A DNA stretch of 64,000 nucleotides. Origin: a virus. The DNA is taken from positions 56,523-120,522 of IMG/VR virus record IMGVR_UViG_3300020172_005639. The stretch is one strand, 5' to 3'. This document shows, piece after piece, positions 39,163 to 47,080 of the stretch. Every line of letters starts with the position of its first letter. The stretch's first letter is position 1. A program made the translations under genes and the position numbers. The notes under the pieces were generated by a model, which saw only the letters and a program-made list of their open reading frames with translations, had not been told where the DNA came from and ran no database searches.

Positions 39163-41466
39163 ATGAATTTCAAAGAATACACCTTTGAGCGCAACATGCG
39201 CGATTGGGACGGACTCCAGTTCCTCTTCGAGGCCACCGAGGAGGCGATTGAGCAGCACCAGCCTCAGGATGGCAAGTGGATCGACCTTGATAGTGACTAT
39301 GCTACTTATAGGTTCAACGTGGCGGGCGATCCCTGTGGATCGAAGCAGACTCCATGTTACGTCGTGAACATAAGCGGCAGCGACACAGACGTTTCTACCG
39401 GAGTGTCCATAGCCTTCAGCAGACAGGGCAGCTATGGAGACACGGAGAGAGACGAACCCTACGATGTGCTCCTCGGCGTCCAGAAAGCAATCCACGAGTA
39501 CATAAAGATAAGACGCCCAGCTGCGCTGCGATGGGCTCCTGTCTCCCGCAGCAAGCCTTTCCCTAAAAAGCTCTCCGACTTCAAGGCCGACTTTCCCCCA
39601 TGCCCTCCCGGCGGATGTAAGAGCGCCATTGACAAGTACGAGGAGGCCAAGAGGAAGTGGCAGAACCGACGCGCAAGCATTTATGACAACATGACGAAGG
39701 TTCTCATGTTTCCTGAGAAATACGTTTCGCCGAGCCTTAACTACTGGGTTCGTCGGGACCTTTATGACAAGTTGCATGCAAAGCATGGCTATCCGGAAGT
39801 CCCGTCTGATCTCACCAAAGAAAGCGGCATTCGGGAAAAGTCCAAATCCGTGGATGATCTACGGAACAAAACTAGGTCCAATAGCAACGAAATCGACCAG
39901 AAGAGAAATGAGCTGGCTTCTGCAGTCAGAGATAACATGGCCGAAGAACGCCGTGAGAAAAGAGCAGAGAAGAGCAGATCAAGACTTGAAGCCTTGAGGC
40001 CCCATCTTGAGGACCCCACAAAGAACCCTGATGGGTTAAAAATAGGCGACAAAGTCCGTCTTCGGGCGACAATCGAAGAGATCGACTCGTTGCCTAGTGA
40101 AAGAAGAGAGTGGTGGATTAACAACAGCGGCTCTATCCGCAGAATACTTCGCGACAACCCGGATTTTGATCCAGTTGGGGTAATTGAGGATATTTCTTTT
40201 ACAAACGGCCGACTAAACACTGACGTCAAATTCAATCAGCCAAACAGCCCGGCAGACGATTATGACTATTATGTCCAGGTTCCAATGTCGGAGCTTACAA
40301 AAAATACCGACCGTCTGAAGTCGGAACGCGAAGAGTCCATCCGCAGACGAGTTGAGCAGCTTTATAGCGATCCCGACAAAAACCCTGAAGGAATCAAGGT
40401 CGGAGATGACGTCTTGTTCGTGCTGGTGGATGGTTCGACCCCGCCTGATCTCCTACGTGGACGGGGGATGAGTCCAGACGGAGTCTTTGGAACGGTGCGG
40501 AGAATCCGTCCCGTTTCCAACAAACTCGTCGCCACGGTGGAGTTCGACGCCGATAAGAGTCTCTCCCTTCATGCGAAGAGGTACGCTGGGTTTTACGACT
40601 CGCTGGACTGGGACCTCAAGGGAACCAGGAGTCTCCAGCTCAAGAAGTTCAGCCCCCAAGCCAAGGAGGAGTACGAGAGGCGCTCTTCCCGGCCTGCTCC
40701 GACTCAAACGCCTGCCCCGCAGACCGAGGCCCCGGCCGCCGCAGCCCCTGCGCGCGCCCCCCAAGAAGCCGGGAGGCCTCCTAGGATTCAAAGGGTCGCC
40801 CAGCGCGAGCGAGAGCTCAACGACATGATCCAAGCCAACCTCCAGAAGTCGGTCGTGCAGGAATTGATGCGCAATCCACGCAACGCCTACGGGGTGAAAC
40901 CCGGGGACGAGGTTGAGATCATGACACAGGAGGAGGCCGACGCCGCAGGCGTGGGCAACCTCATCGATTACTCCATCAGGCCAATCCTTGGCAGGAAGGG
41001 CCTGGTCATCGACCTTTCCATGAGGAATTTTGACATGAGTATTATGGCCTACATCAAGGTCAAGAGGTCGACGATAGAGCAGAACGTGCCGATTGGGTTG
41101 ATTAAGGCAGAGGAGTCCGAAATGAACCGTGTCCGAAGGGAAAGGGCAGAGCGTAGGTCGCAATACCGAGCTGGACTCATATCGGGCGAATTGACGGGGG
41201 GACGAAACATAGGCGACGTGGTCACGGTTCAGTCGGGGCCTCATGCGGGCAAGCGTGGCAGAATATTCAGCTGGCGTGCGTCAAACAACAACTACTACGC
41301 CAACATAGACTTGATGATGACACCCGAAACCCCCACGGGAGGAAGGATCAGCGTCAATGTGAGGCTTCTTGCTCCCACGACGGAGTCTCGGATCCCGCAA
41401 ATGGAAACTAGCAGTAGAGCTTTTGGCTTCGCCAGCTTTCTGATGTGGCGGCGCTCGTATAATTGA
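39163..41466 (+). CDS. Large repeat protein with KOW/SH3-like domains
   Basis: 767 aa; ATG at 39163 opens MNFKEYTFERNMRDWDGLQF. Residues about 30-210 match the 37479 protein (VVNISG, SIAFSRQGSYGD, YVSPSLNYWVRRDLYDKLH). Then a charged helix and repeated units of the form DPxKNPxGxKxGDxV at about 290, 410 and 580, each starting a beta-rich SH3-like domain, and a last KOW-like unit (GDVVTVQSGPHAGKRGRIF, about 685). A Pro/Ala-rich linker (about 510-545) divides the chain. Likely a large virion-associated or scaffold protein. Confidence 0.75.
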   Translation: MNFKEYTFERNMRDWDGLQFLFEATEEAIEQHQPQDGKWIDLDSDYATYRFNVAGDPCGSKQTPCYVVNISGSDTDVSTGVSIAFSRQGSYGDTERDEPYDVLLGVQKAIHEYIKIRRPAALRWAPVSRSKPFPKKLSDFKADFPPCPPGGCKSAIDKYEEAKRKWQNRRASIYDNMTKVLMFPEKYVSPSLNYWVRRDLYDKLHAKHGYPEVPSDLTKESGIREKSKSVDDLRNKTRSNSNEIDQKRNELASAVRDNMAEERREKRAEKSRSRLEALRPHLEDPTKNPDGLKIGDKVRLRATIEEIDSLPSERREWWINNSGSIRRILRDNPDFDPVGVIEDISFTNGRLNTDVKFNQPNSPADDYDYYVQVPMSELTKNTDRLKSEREESIRRRVEQLYSDPDKNPEGIKVGDDVLFVLVDGSTPPDLLRGRGMSPDGVFGTVRRIRPVSNKLVATVEFDADKSLSLHAKRYAGFYDSLDWDLKGTRSLQLKKFSPQAKEEYERRSSRPAPTQTPAPQTEAPAAAAPARAPQEAGRPPRIQRVAQRERELNDMIQANLQKSVVQELMRNPRNAYGVKPGDEVEIMTQEEADAAGVGNLIDYSIRPILGRKGLVIDLSMRNFDMSIMAYIKVKRSTIEQNVPIGLIKAEESEMNRVRRERAERRSQYRAGLISGELTGGRNIGDVVTVQSGPHAGKRGRIFSWRASNNNYYANIDLMMTPETPTGGRISVNVRLLAPTTESRIPQMETSSRAFGFASFLMWRRSYN

Positions 41467-41478
41467 CAAGGAGACGCC

Positions 41479-41694
41479 ATGAATGACAAGCACTTAAGGT
41501 TGGTAGCCGCATTTGAGCAGGCTGGGGCATTTCTTAACGTTTTCTCTGTTTTTCTGTTCTCTTACCACAAGGATCTCTGCAACGCAGGTTTCCGCCCCGA
41601 GGAGTCTCTTACGCTCGTGAAAGACATGCAGAGAATCATGTTCGGAAACGCTTTTAAAGAGTTGGGGCCTGACGTCGATAACACGGAAGAGTGA
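41479..41694 (+). CDS. Hypothetical small protein
   Basis: 71 aa with AAGGAG site. Hydrophobic centre (AGAFLNVFSVFLFSYHK) and acidic tail. Overlaps the Pth2-like gene at its stop. Not recognised. Confidence 0.7.
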   Translation: MNDKHLRLVAAFEQAGAFLNVFSVFLFSYHKDLCNAGFRPEESLTLVKDMQRIMFGNAFKELGPDVDNTEE

Positions 41695-42098
41695 TGCCAG
41701 TCAAGCAAGCAATCATCTGGAGGCATGACCTTAACTGCCGTCTTGGCAAAAAGATGGCCCAGGCTGGTCATGCTGCCTGCGCAACGTTCTTCAGGAGCAT
41801 GGAGGGCTTCGTTGATGCCAATGGCAACGCGCACTTCAAGATGACTTCAGCACAGTTCGAGTGGTATCTCGGCAGCCAGAAGAAGATCGTCTTGCGCGTC
41901 GATTCTGAAGCCGACCTACTGCTGCTACACCAGCGGGCCAAGGAGTTGAGGCTCCCCTGTACGCTGATAGTCGATGGTGGGTTGACGGAGTGGGACAAGC
42001 CCACAACCACCTGCCTATCCATCGGCCCTGAAGAGGACAGACTTATAGATGAGCTTTGCGGCGAAAAGGGGCCTTTGGGCAAGCTCAAGCTCCTCTAA
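41694..42098 (+). CDS. Peptidyl-tRNA hydrolase, Pth2-like
   Basis: 134 aa; ATG at 41694 with a GGAAGAG site. The Pth2 plan is visible: KQAIIWRHDL, then GKKMAQAGHAACATFF (about 18-33), KKIVLRVDSEADLLLLHQRA, the loop LIVDGGLTEWDKPTTTCLSI with its Asp and Thr residues, and final GPLGKLKLL. Pth2 frees tRNA from stalled peptidyl-tRNA. With bS21, IF3 and deformylase it makes a fourth translation gene. Pth2 is the archaeal/eukaryal type and uncommon in bacteria. Confidence 0.8.
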   Translation: MPVKQAIIWRHDLNCRLGKKMAQAGHAACATFFRSMEGFVDANGNAHFKMTSAQFEWYLGSQKKIVLRVDSEADLLLLHQRAKELRLPCTLIVDGGLTEWDKPTTTCLSIGPEEDRLIDELCGEKGPLGKLKLL

Positions 42099-42184
42099 AG
42101 CCTTAAAGAGCTGATCAGGCAGCAGGCCATTATGCCTGCGATGAATCCCAAGAAGAAAATTTCTGCATAGATATACTTTTTCAT
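42095..42184 (-). CDS. 29-aa single-pass membrane peptide
   Basis: Minus-strand ATG at 42184 with AAGGA 8 nt upstream opens 29 codons: two Lys, then a hydrophobic helix (YAEIFFLGFIAGIMACCLIS) and a short end SLRL. It overlaps the Pth2 gene tail to tail by 4 nt. Short membrane peptides of this kind occur in phages as lysis or host-interaction factors; function not known. Confidence 0.5.
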   Translation of the reverse strand: MKKYIYAEIFFLGFIAGIMACCLISSLRL

Positions 42185-42210
42185 GGGGCCAATCCTTGCT
42201 GTCTCGTTCG

Positions 42211-42256
42211 ATCCCCCACAATTTTAACTAGAAATCCTACATAGTCATAGGGGGAT
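42211..42256 (+). promoter_or_regulatory. Possible ribosome-site sequestering repeat before HNH gene
   Basis: ATCCCCC (42211-42217) is complementary to GGGGGAT (42250-42256), which contains the Shine-Dalgarno site of the HNH gene at 42259. The 32-nt loop makes it weaker than the hairpin at 7500. Confidence 0.35.
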
Positions 42257-42258
42257 TC

Positions 42259-42870
42259 ATGCTTGCTCAAAGGAAGGTGCTAGTCCTGAACAAGTCCTGG
42301 CGCGCCATAGGGATCGTTTCCCTTGAGAAAGCCTTGCACAAGGTTTTCGCCTCATACGCAGACGGCACCCCGAAAGCTAGAATCATAGATCCAGTGCATG
42401 ACTTTGCGATGTTCAGCTGGGAAGACTGGTCAAAGATGAGGCCAAATGAGGGCGAGGAAGGAATCCGCACGGTGAATGCAATATTCCGCATTCCAGAGGT
42501 TATCCAGTTTACGCGTTACGACAGGATTCCCCAGAACAAGGTCCACTACAACAGAAGAACCATCTATCGGCGCGATGGCTTCTGCTGCCAGTACTGCGGC
42601 AAAAAGAAGAACTCATCCGAACTCAGCCTCGATCACGTCGTTCCACGCTGCCAAGGCGGGCTGACCAATTGGACTAATATCGTGGTTGCCTGCACCTCAT
42701 GCAACTCCAAGAAGGCGGGGCGAACGCCCGAACAGGCAGGCATGAAGCTGAAACGCCAGCCGTACAAGCCCAAACACAACTTCCTATGCGAGGATGTTCG
42801 TGTAGACTCTTGGCAGGCATTCCTCGGCCAAGCCTATTGGCTGACAGAGCTTGAGAACGACATGGGCTGA
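42259..42870 (+). CDS. HNH endonuclease
   Basis: 203 aa. HNH core with zinc ribbon: RRDGFCCQYCGKKK (about 105-118), LDHVVPRCQGG (about 125-135), NIVVACTSCNSKKAG. A separate N-terminal domain (VLNKSWRAIGIVSLEKALHK) is common to many phage and bacterial stand-alone HNH proteins. May act in DNA cleavage, packaging or homing; no intron is apparent around it. Confidence 0.9.
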   Translation: MLAQRKVLVLNKSWRAIGIVSLEKALHKVFASYADGTPKARIIDPVHDFAMFSWEDWSKMRPNEGEEGIRTVNAIFRIPEVIQFTRYDRIPQNKVHYNRRTIYRRDGFCCQYCGKKKNSSELSLDHVVPRCQGGLTNWTNIVVACTSCNSKKAGRTPEQAGMKLKRQPYKPKHNFLCEDVRVDSWQAFLGQAYWLTELENDMG

Positions 42871-42873
42871 CGC

Positions 42874-43725
42874 ATGCTCAAGGAAATATTGCACGAGAAC
42901 TTCGGCAAGCTGGCATTTATCTATGCGATAATAGTCGTGGAGTTCGTGCTTTTCGCCTCCGTTCCCTACGTGACGGGGCTTGCGATAGATGAGCTTATCG
43001 CTGGCAGGATGGGAACGCTTTACCTTTACGGCTTCATACTGCTTCTGTCTTTGGTTATCGGCGGGGCAAGGCGCCTATATGACACGAGGGTTTTCGGTAA
43101 GATCTACACCAAGAGGGCTAAGGCGATAATTGATGCGCTGCGCCAGAGCGGGCTCGACCAGAAGAGAATCATATCCAGGTACGGGTTGGTGGGAATCTAC
43201 AGCGACTTCTTTGAGTACCAACTGCCATCCATCATTAACGTGGCAGTCGGAATTGTTGTGTCGGTGGCCATGATCGCCTACCTTCAGCCATGGCTTTGCG
43301 TCTTTGTTATACCAGGGATTGTCTGTCATTTGTACCTCCACTCCCTAACTGCCAGATTGACACAAAAGCGCGAGTATGAACTTCAACACAGCCGTGAGGA
43401 TATGAGCCACGCCTTGGCCGACGGAAAGGAGTGCGGCTCCCTCTTGGACAATCAGATGGTGACTTTGATCAAGAAGTCGGACATAGAATCAGCTGGTTGG
43501 TCGTTTGCAGACCTGATCAGCATAGTGGTTGAGCTGGGCTGCCTGCTTATAGTCACGAAGACTGGTCTCACCCCCGGCGAGATTGCTTCTGTTCTGCTTT
43601 ACCTATCCAACTGCATGGCCAAGTCTCAACTTGCATATGGTTTTTTCCATATGATAAATCTCATTCAGATGACAGATGATCTTTTGCTACCATCAGAGCA
43701 GGGTAAAGAGGACGAACTCAACTGA
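42874..43725 (+). CDS. ABC-exporter-like membrane domain without ATPase
   Basis: 283 aa, starting 3 nt after the HNH gene. Resembles the membrane domain of ABC exporters: several helices (FIYAIIVVEFVLFASVPYVT, YLYGFILLLSLVIGGARRLY, IINVAVGIVVSVAMIAYL, ELGCLLIVTKTGLT) and a cytoplasmic loop of the right length. The nucleotide-binding domain (Walker motifs, LSGGQ) is absent; the chain ends with an acidic tail. It could use a host ATPase or act as a non-transporting membrane protein. Confidence 0.65.
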   Translation: MLKEILHENFGKLAFIYAIIVVEFVLFASVPYVTGLAIDELIAGRMGTLYLYGFILLLSLVIGGARRLYDTRVFGKIYTKRAKAIIDALRQSGLDQKRIISRYGLVGIYSDFFEYQLPSIINVAVGIVVSVAMIAYLQPWLCVFVIPGIVCHLYLHSLTARLTQKREYELQHSREDMSHALADGKECGSLLDNQMVTLIKKSDIESAGWSFADLISIVVELGCLLIVTKTGLTPGEIASVLLYLSNCMAKSQLAYGFFHMINLIQMTDDLLLPSEQGKEDELN

Positions 43726-44607
43726 CATGTGTTCGTGCGGGAACTGCTCTCCAGATGCGTATTCTGCTTGATTGCTTTGCTTCCACTTGGTCAGTATTCT
43801 TCGTCTGATTCTCTCGTCTATTGAGAATATGCGCTCAACATCCGACGACACGACTTCTTCGCGAACGACGCTGAACCCCTGCTCCTTGAAAAGCCTCCTG
43901 TATGACTCCAGCGGGTTGAGCAGATTGTGCGTGCTTTCGGTCTTGATGCCCATCTTTGCAAGCTCGTCCTCTGAGAAGACTAGATGAACGAAAGCCTTGT
44001 TGGTGCTTTCGTGCGCATGTGCACCGTGTCTGGAAGTCCAAGGGTGGCACTTGATGTAAACTCTGCATGCTTCAGACATTACGGATTTTATCTTTTTCAG
44101 TGAGTCCTCAAGTGTCTGGTCATGGTCCAGCACGTCGTTGAGCATGATGATGTCGAAGGGGCCATGGGACGATGCGTCATCCCACTCGGTGGCGAGGTGC
44201 AGTTTTGAATTAGGGTCGAGGTGCAGCCAGTTTTTGGACTGAAGGTCGTACCCGACTGCTATTTTCGGCCCATAGACGCTCGCCACAAGCGAGGCTGCGC
44301 ATCCGTCGCCGCACCCGTAATCTAGGAAGCTTTTGTTCTCTAGGTCTGCGGCAATGAGTGAGTTCAGTATGAGGGAGGCGCGCTTGAGCCTGTCTTGCTT
44401 TGATTCGCACTTCGCCATGCTGTCGTCCACGGCCAAGGGCCATGAGTCGCTTTTCATTAGGAGCCTTAGCTCCGTGAACTCCTTAAGACTATCCTTCTCG
44501 CTGAGCATCAAGGGCTTGGAGTCTGATTCGTACTTGAGAATTCCATGCAGGTAGCCTGCAATCTCCTCTAGCTGCTCAATGTAGCGTCTTATTTTCTGGT
44601 GTTCCAT
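43693..44607 (-). CDS. SAM-dependent methyltransferase
   Basis: 304 aa on the minus strand. ATG at 44607 has an AAAGGCGG site; a GTG at 44628 is also in frame. Motif I SFLDYGCGDG (about 92-101), FDIIMLNDVLDH (about 150-161) and a downstream RVYIKCHPWTSR segment mark a class I methyltransferase. The N-terminal 85 aa are helical. A Cys-Gly-rich end of other methyltransferases is absent. Substrate unknown. Its 3' end overlaps the ABC-like gene tail to tail by 33 nt. Confidence 0.85.
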   Translation of the reverse strand: MEHQKIRRYIEQLEEIAGYLHGILKYESDSKPLMLSEKDSLKEFTELRLLMKSDSWPLAVDDSMAKCESKQDRLKRASLILNSLIAADLENKSFLDYGCGDGCAASLVASVYGPKIAVGYDLQSKNWLHLDPNSKLHLATEWDDASSHGPFDIIMLNDVLDHDQTLEDSLKKIKSVMSEACRVYIKCHPWTSRHGAHAHESTNKAFVHLVFSEDELAKMGIKTESTHNLLNPLESYRRLFKEQGFSVVREEVVSSDVERIFSIDERIRRRILTKWKQSNQAEYASGEQFPHEHMSVEFVLFTLL

Positions 44608-44638
44608 TGCTGCCGCCTTTGCACTCACTTATTGAAGT

Positions 44639-45175
44639 ATGGAACAGTTTGATTTCGGAAAAATGATCGCCCTCGGGGTGGTCATGGACGTTTCCAAGCG
44701 CAAAGAGGGCAAGGAGAGTTTGCACTTTTTGCTGCGTCGCGAGCTGATCAGACTTATACAGAGGGAGCAAGAGTATATCAGAGTTTTTCTGCACGGTTCG
44801 CAGATTGATAGAATCCCAGACACTCCAGGTCATTGCATATCAAGAATCACCGATTCAAGGCCTGATGAGTTCAACGTGGGCTTGGCGCTCAAGCAGACAG
44901 CAAGGCTGATATGCAAGTATCTGGAGGACTGCGATAGGCACGTTATTCTTGTTACAGACAGGTATGGAGGCAGGGGTGGCGACCAGTATGACGTCGCCAG
45001 CAAGGTCAGTGAGTCTATGATGATTGATTGTTGCGTGCACGTCGTTACCGTGGGTCCATACTGCCACGCAAACTTGCACGGTTTTTTAAATTCCGAGAGT
45101 AATTTTTCCCAAGTCAGGGACTCCGCTGGCTTTGGCAGGTACCTAGAGAGGTTTTCATGTCAGACAAAACGTTGA
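44639..45175 (+). CDS. vWA-like protein
   Basis: 178 aa. The plan suggests a von Willebrand A fold: strand ALGVVMDVSKRKEG (DxSxx where MIDAS Asp-Ser-Ser lies), ESLHFLLRRELIRLIQ helix, YIRVFLHGSQ strand, SRPDEFNVGLALKQTARLIC and HVILVTDRYGG. MIDAS residues are only partly kept. vWA proteins bind metal and partners, and in phages occur beside ATPases; none is adjacent here. Moderately uncertain. Confidence 0.5.
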   Translation: MEQFDFGKMIALGVVMDVSKRKEGKESLHFLLRRELIRLIQREQEYIRVFLHGSQIDRIPDTPGHCISRITDSRPDEFNVGLALKQTARLICKYLEDCDRHVILVTDRYGGRGGDQYDVASKVSESMMIDCCVHVVTVGPYCHANLHGFLNSESNFSQVRDSAGFGRYLERFSCQTKR

Positions 45176-45939
45176 AAAGCAATTTCCAGACGAACCCGTT
45201 CTACCAAGCCCTCGTGGAGATCATCATCCCTTTCCACAACCAGCACAGCATGGTGGCCAAGTTGTACTCTGATGTCTTCGCTACCGTGAGGACTAACCGC
45301 TTCGTTTTGACTCTAGTCGACGATGCTTCCAAAAACCCACACTTTGTAAACGACATAAAAAACAAGAAGGTGGCCGGCGTCCGCACTTTTCGCAGCGAGC
45401 AGCACAAGGGTTTCGGGGCTGCCGTAAATTTGGCCCTAAAGAACCCGCCGACGCGCAAGGTGCCGTTTGTCTGCGTGCTGCAATCCGATGTGCGCCTCAA
45501 GGACACAACTTGGTTGTTCAACCTCGGCACCTCCTTGATAACCCTCAAGAATGCTGGGGTAAAAATGGTTTCCCCCACAACTAACAATCCTTTGAGTGAT
45601 ATAACCGAGCTCATGGCCGAAGGCCCCTCGGAGTCCCCTGCCAAGGAGTTGGCCACGGGCTACTTGCCTATGTATTCATTCATGGCCCACAGGCAGTTGT
45701 TCGCCGCCGTCGGCCCGCTTAAGGAGAATCCATACGCTGGAGGCGAGGCTGAAGACTACGCAAAAATGATGGCTGAAAAAGGCTACAGACAGGGCTTCTG
45801 CCCGGCTAGTTGGGTGTCGCATGAGGGAAGAGGGACTTTGCGATTGTACGATAACGACAAAAAAGCCCAGCAAATCTTGCGAAAAAACCAAGATGGCATT
45901 CTTGGTCTTGCCGAAAAGGTTGTCGAAGAAAATATATAG
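45157..45939 (+). CDS. Family 2 glycosyltransferase (GT-A)
   Basis: 260 aa. VEIIIPFHNQHSMVAKLY (about 17-34), LTLVDDASKNP, GFGAAVNLALKN and metal-binding QSDVRLKD (about 108-115, SDV for DxD). The C-terminal EAEDYAKMMAEKGYRQGFCP is a usual acceptor-side motif. Overlaps the vWA-like gene by 19 nt in another frame. A more typical GT2 than the 21807 copy. Confidence 0.88.
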   Translation: MSDKTLKSNFQTNPFYQALVEIIIPFHNQHSMVAKLYSDVFATVRTNRFVLTLVDDASKNPHFVNDIKNKKVAGVRTFRSEQHKGFGAAVNLALKNPPTRKVPFVCVLQSDVRLKDTTWLFNLGTSLITLKNAGVKMVSPTTNNPLSDITELMAEGPSESPAKELATGYLPMYSFMAHRQLFAAVGPLKENPYAGGEAEDYAKMMAEKGYRQGFCPASWVSHEGRGTLRLYDNDKKAQQILRKNQDGILGLAEKVVEENI

Positions 45940-45973
45940 GATAGAACCTATCTCTTACTATGGAGGAACCACC

Positions 45974-46135
45974 ATGGGATTCCGATGCCAGAAAAACGAT
46001 GGCAGTTTTACAACCACCACTTGGAAGTTTTACACTGCCAAGTGCACAAGGATTCAGCAGTCTTTGGGCATTTGCTCCGGCATTAGCGGCGCATGGGTGC
46101 CTGCCATCACCGTCTGCAACCTTCGCCTCTTCTAA
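45974..46135 (+). CDS. 53-aa secreted or Cys-rich small protein
   Basis: ATG at 45974 with GGAGGA site; 53 codons. Polar, with Cys 5, 24, 34 and 48 and a hydrophobic Gly/Ile-rich region (LGICSGISGAWVPAITVC). Not recognised. Flanked by a terminator-like hairpin downstream, so it forms a unit of its own. Confidence 0.65.
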   Translation: MGFRCQKNDGSFTTTTWKFYTAKCTRIQQSLGICSGISGAWVPAITVCNLRLF

Positions 46136-46159
46136 GCGACAGAAAATATTGATATTCAA

Positions 46160-46196
46160 GAGGGGCCTGCGCTTGAACCGCAGGCTCCTCTTCATT
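46160..46196 (+). terminator. Rho-independent terminator-like hairpin
   Basis: A 12-bp stem with one G-U (46160-46171 with 46179-46190), 7-nt loop, followed by TTCATT. It ends the 45974 transcript and separates it from the methyltransferase locus. Confidence 0.65.
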
Positions 46197-46242
46197 TACA
46201 ATATATTGACATCGAAACAAGGTTGATGTTGGAAGGTCCCAC

Positions 46243-47079
46243 ATGCGTTATCTCAGTCTTTGCTCAGGTATTGAATGCGCCACTGTGGCGTGGCACAGAT
46301 TAGGCTGGACTCCGGTAGCTTTCTCGGAGATAGAGCCTTTTCCTTGTGCGGTCTTGCGACATCACTATCCGAACGTCCCCAATTGGGGGGACATGACCAA
46401 ATGGAGAGAATGGCCAGATGCAGAAATCGACCTCCTCGTCGGCGGGACGCCCTGCCAAAGTTTCTCGGTCGCCGGGCTCCGGAAGGGGCTCGAGGACGCC
46501 CGAGGAGGACTTATGCTTGACTTTGTTAACATCGCTCAACGTTACAAACCTAGATGGGTGCTTTGGGAAAACGTCCCCGGAGTTCTCACAAGCAACGGAG
46601 GAAGGGATTTTGGCACCCTCCTCGGGTCGCTGGCAAACATGGGGTATCAGTACGGATACAGGGTGCTGGACGCTCAGTGGGTCAGAACACAACAGTTTCC
46701 CGGTGCCGTCCCCCAACGAAGACGTCGTGTGTTCGTTGTCGGATATCTTGGAAGTGATAACCGTTCCGCAGAAGTACTATTTAACGGCGAGAGCCTGCGC
46801 AGGGATCCTACGGCGCGCCGCTGCTCGACAAAAAACCTTGCCCCCAATGCTGCACCAGGCGCTGTCGGCTGTGGCAGGCAATCTGGAGGCGGGCCAAGCG
46901 GAGACTGCGGAGGAGTTGGATCAGCAGACCCAGAACCCGATGGAGGACTGAGGTTTGCCTACGCAGTCTCGGGCAACGGCAAAGAGGACAGGGAACCCGA
47001 GGAAATCACGCCAACTCTTAAGGCTAGAATGGGGACAGGGGGGGGCAACGTCCCCCTGACCATGTATCAGCGAAAGTAA
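46243..47079 (+). CDS. C5-cytosine DNA methyltransferase, N-terminal catalytic part
   Basis: 278 aa with GGAAGG site. Motif I YLSLCSGIECATVAWH, motif IV GGTPCQSFS with catalytic Cys 71, motif VI WENVPGV (E109), motif VIII QRRRRVFVVG (148-157). After that the chain becomes repetitive (GGGPSGDCGGVG) and stops after EITPTLKARMGTGGG. Motifs IX and X are missing here and lie in the next two ORFs. A G8 tract at 47038-47045 near the end does not restore a fusion in either other frame. The enzyme would methylate cytosine at C5 in a site that cannot be read from sequence. Confidence 0.92.
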   Translation: MRYLSLCSGIECATVAWHRLGWTPVAFSEIEPFPCAVLRHHYPNVPNWGDMTKWREWPDAEIDLLVGGTPCQSFSVAGLRKGLEDARGGLMLDFVNIAQRYKPRWVLWENVPGVLTSNGGRDFGTLLGSLANMGYQYGYRVLDAQWVRTQQFPGAVPQRRRRVFVVGYLGSDNRSAEVLFNGESLRRDPTARRCSTKNLAPNAAPGAVGCGRQSGGGPSGDCGGVGSADPEPDGGLRFAYAVSGNGKEDREPEEITPTLKARMGTGGGNVPLTMYQRK

Positions 47080-47080
47080 A

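Noticed and set aside
40453-41244. Antisense open frame of 263 codons opposite the KOW-like repeat protein
   Set aside because: No ribosome site, Arg/Leu/Gly-rich shadow composition, and a well-supported plus-strand gene covers it.
47038-47045. G8 homopolymer near the end of the methyltransferase catalytic ORF, possible phase-variation or sequencing-error site that would fuse it to the next ORF
   Set aside because: Neither alternative frame after the tract runs into the 47081 ORF: one meets TGA at 47057-47059 and the other meets TGA at 47082-47084. A single slip does not fuse the parts.
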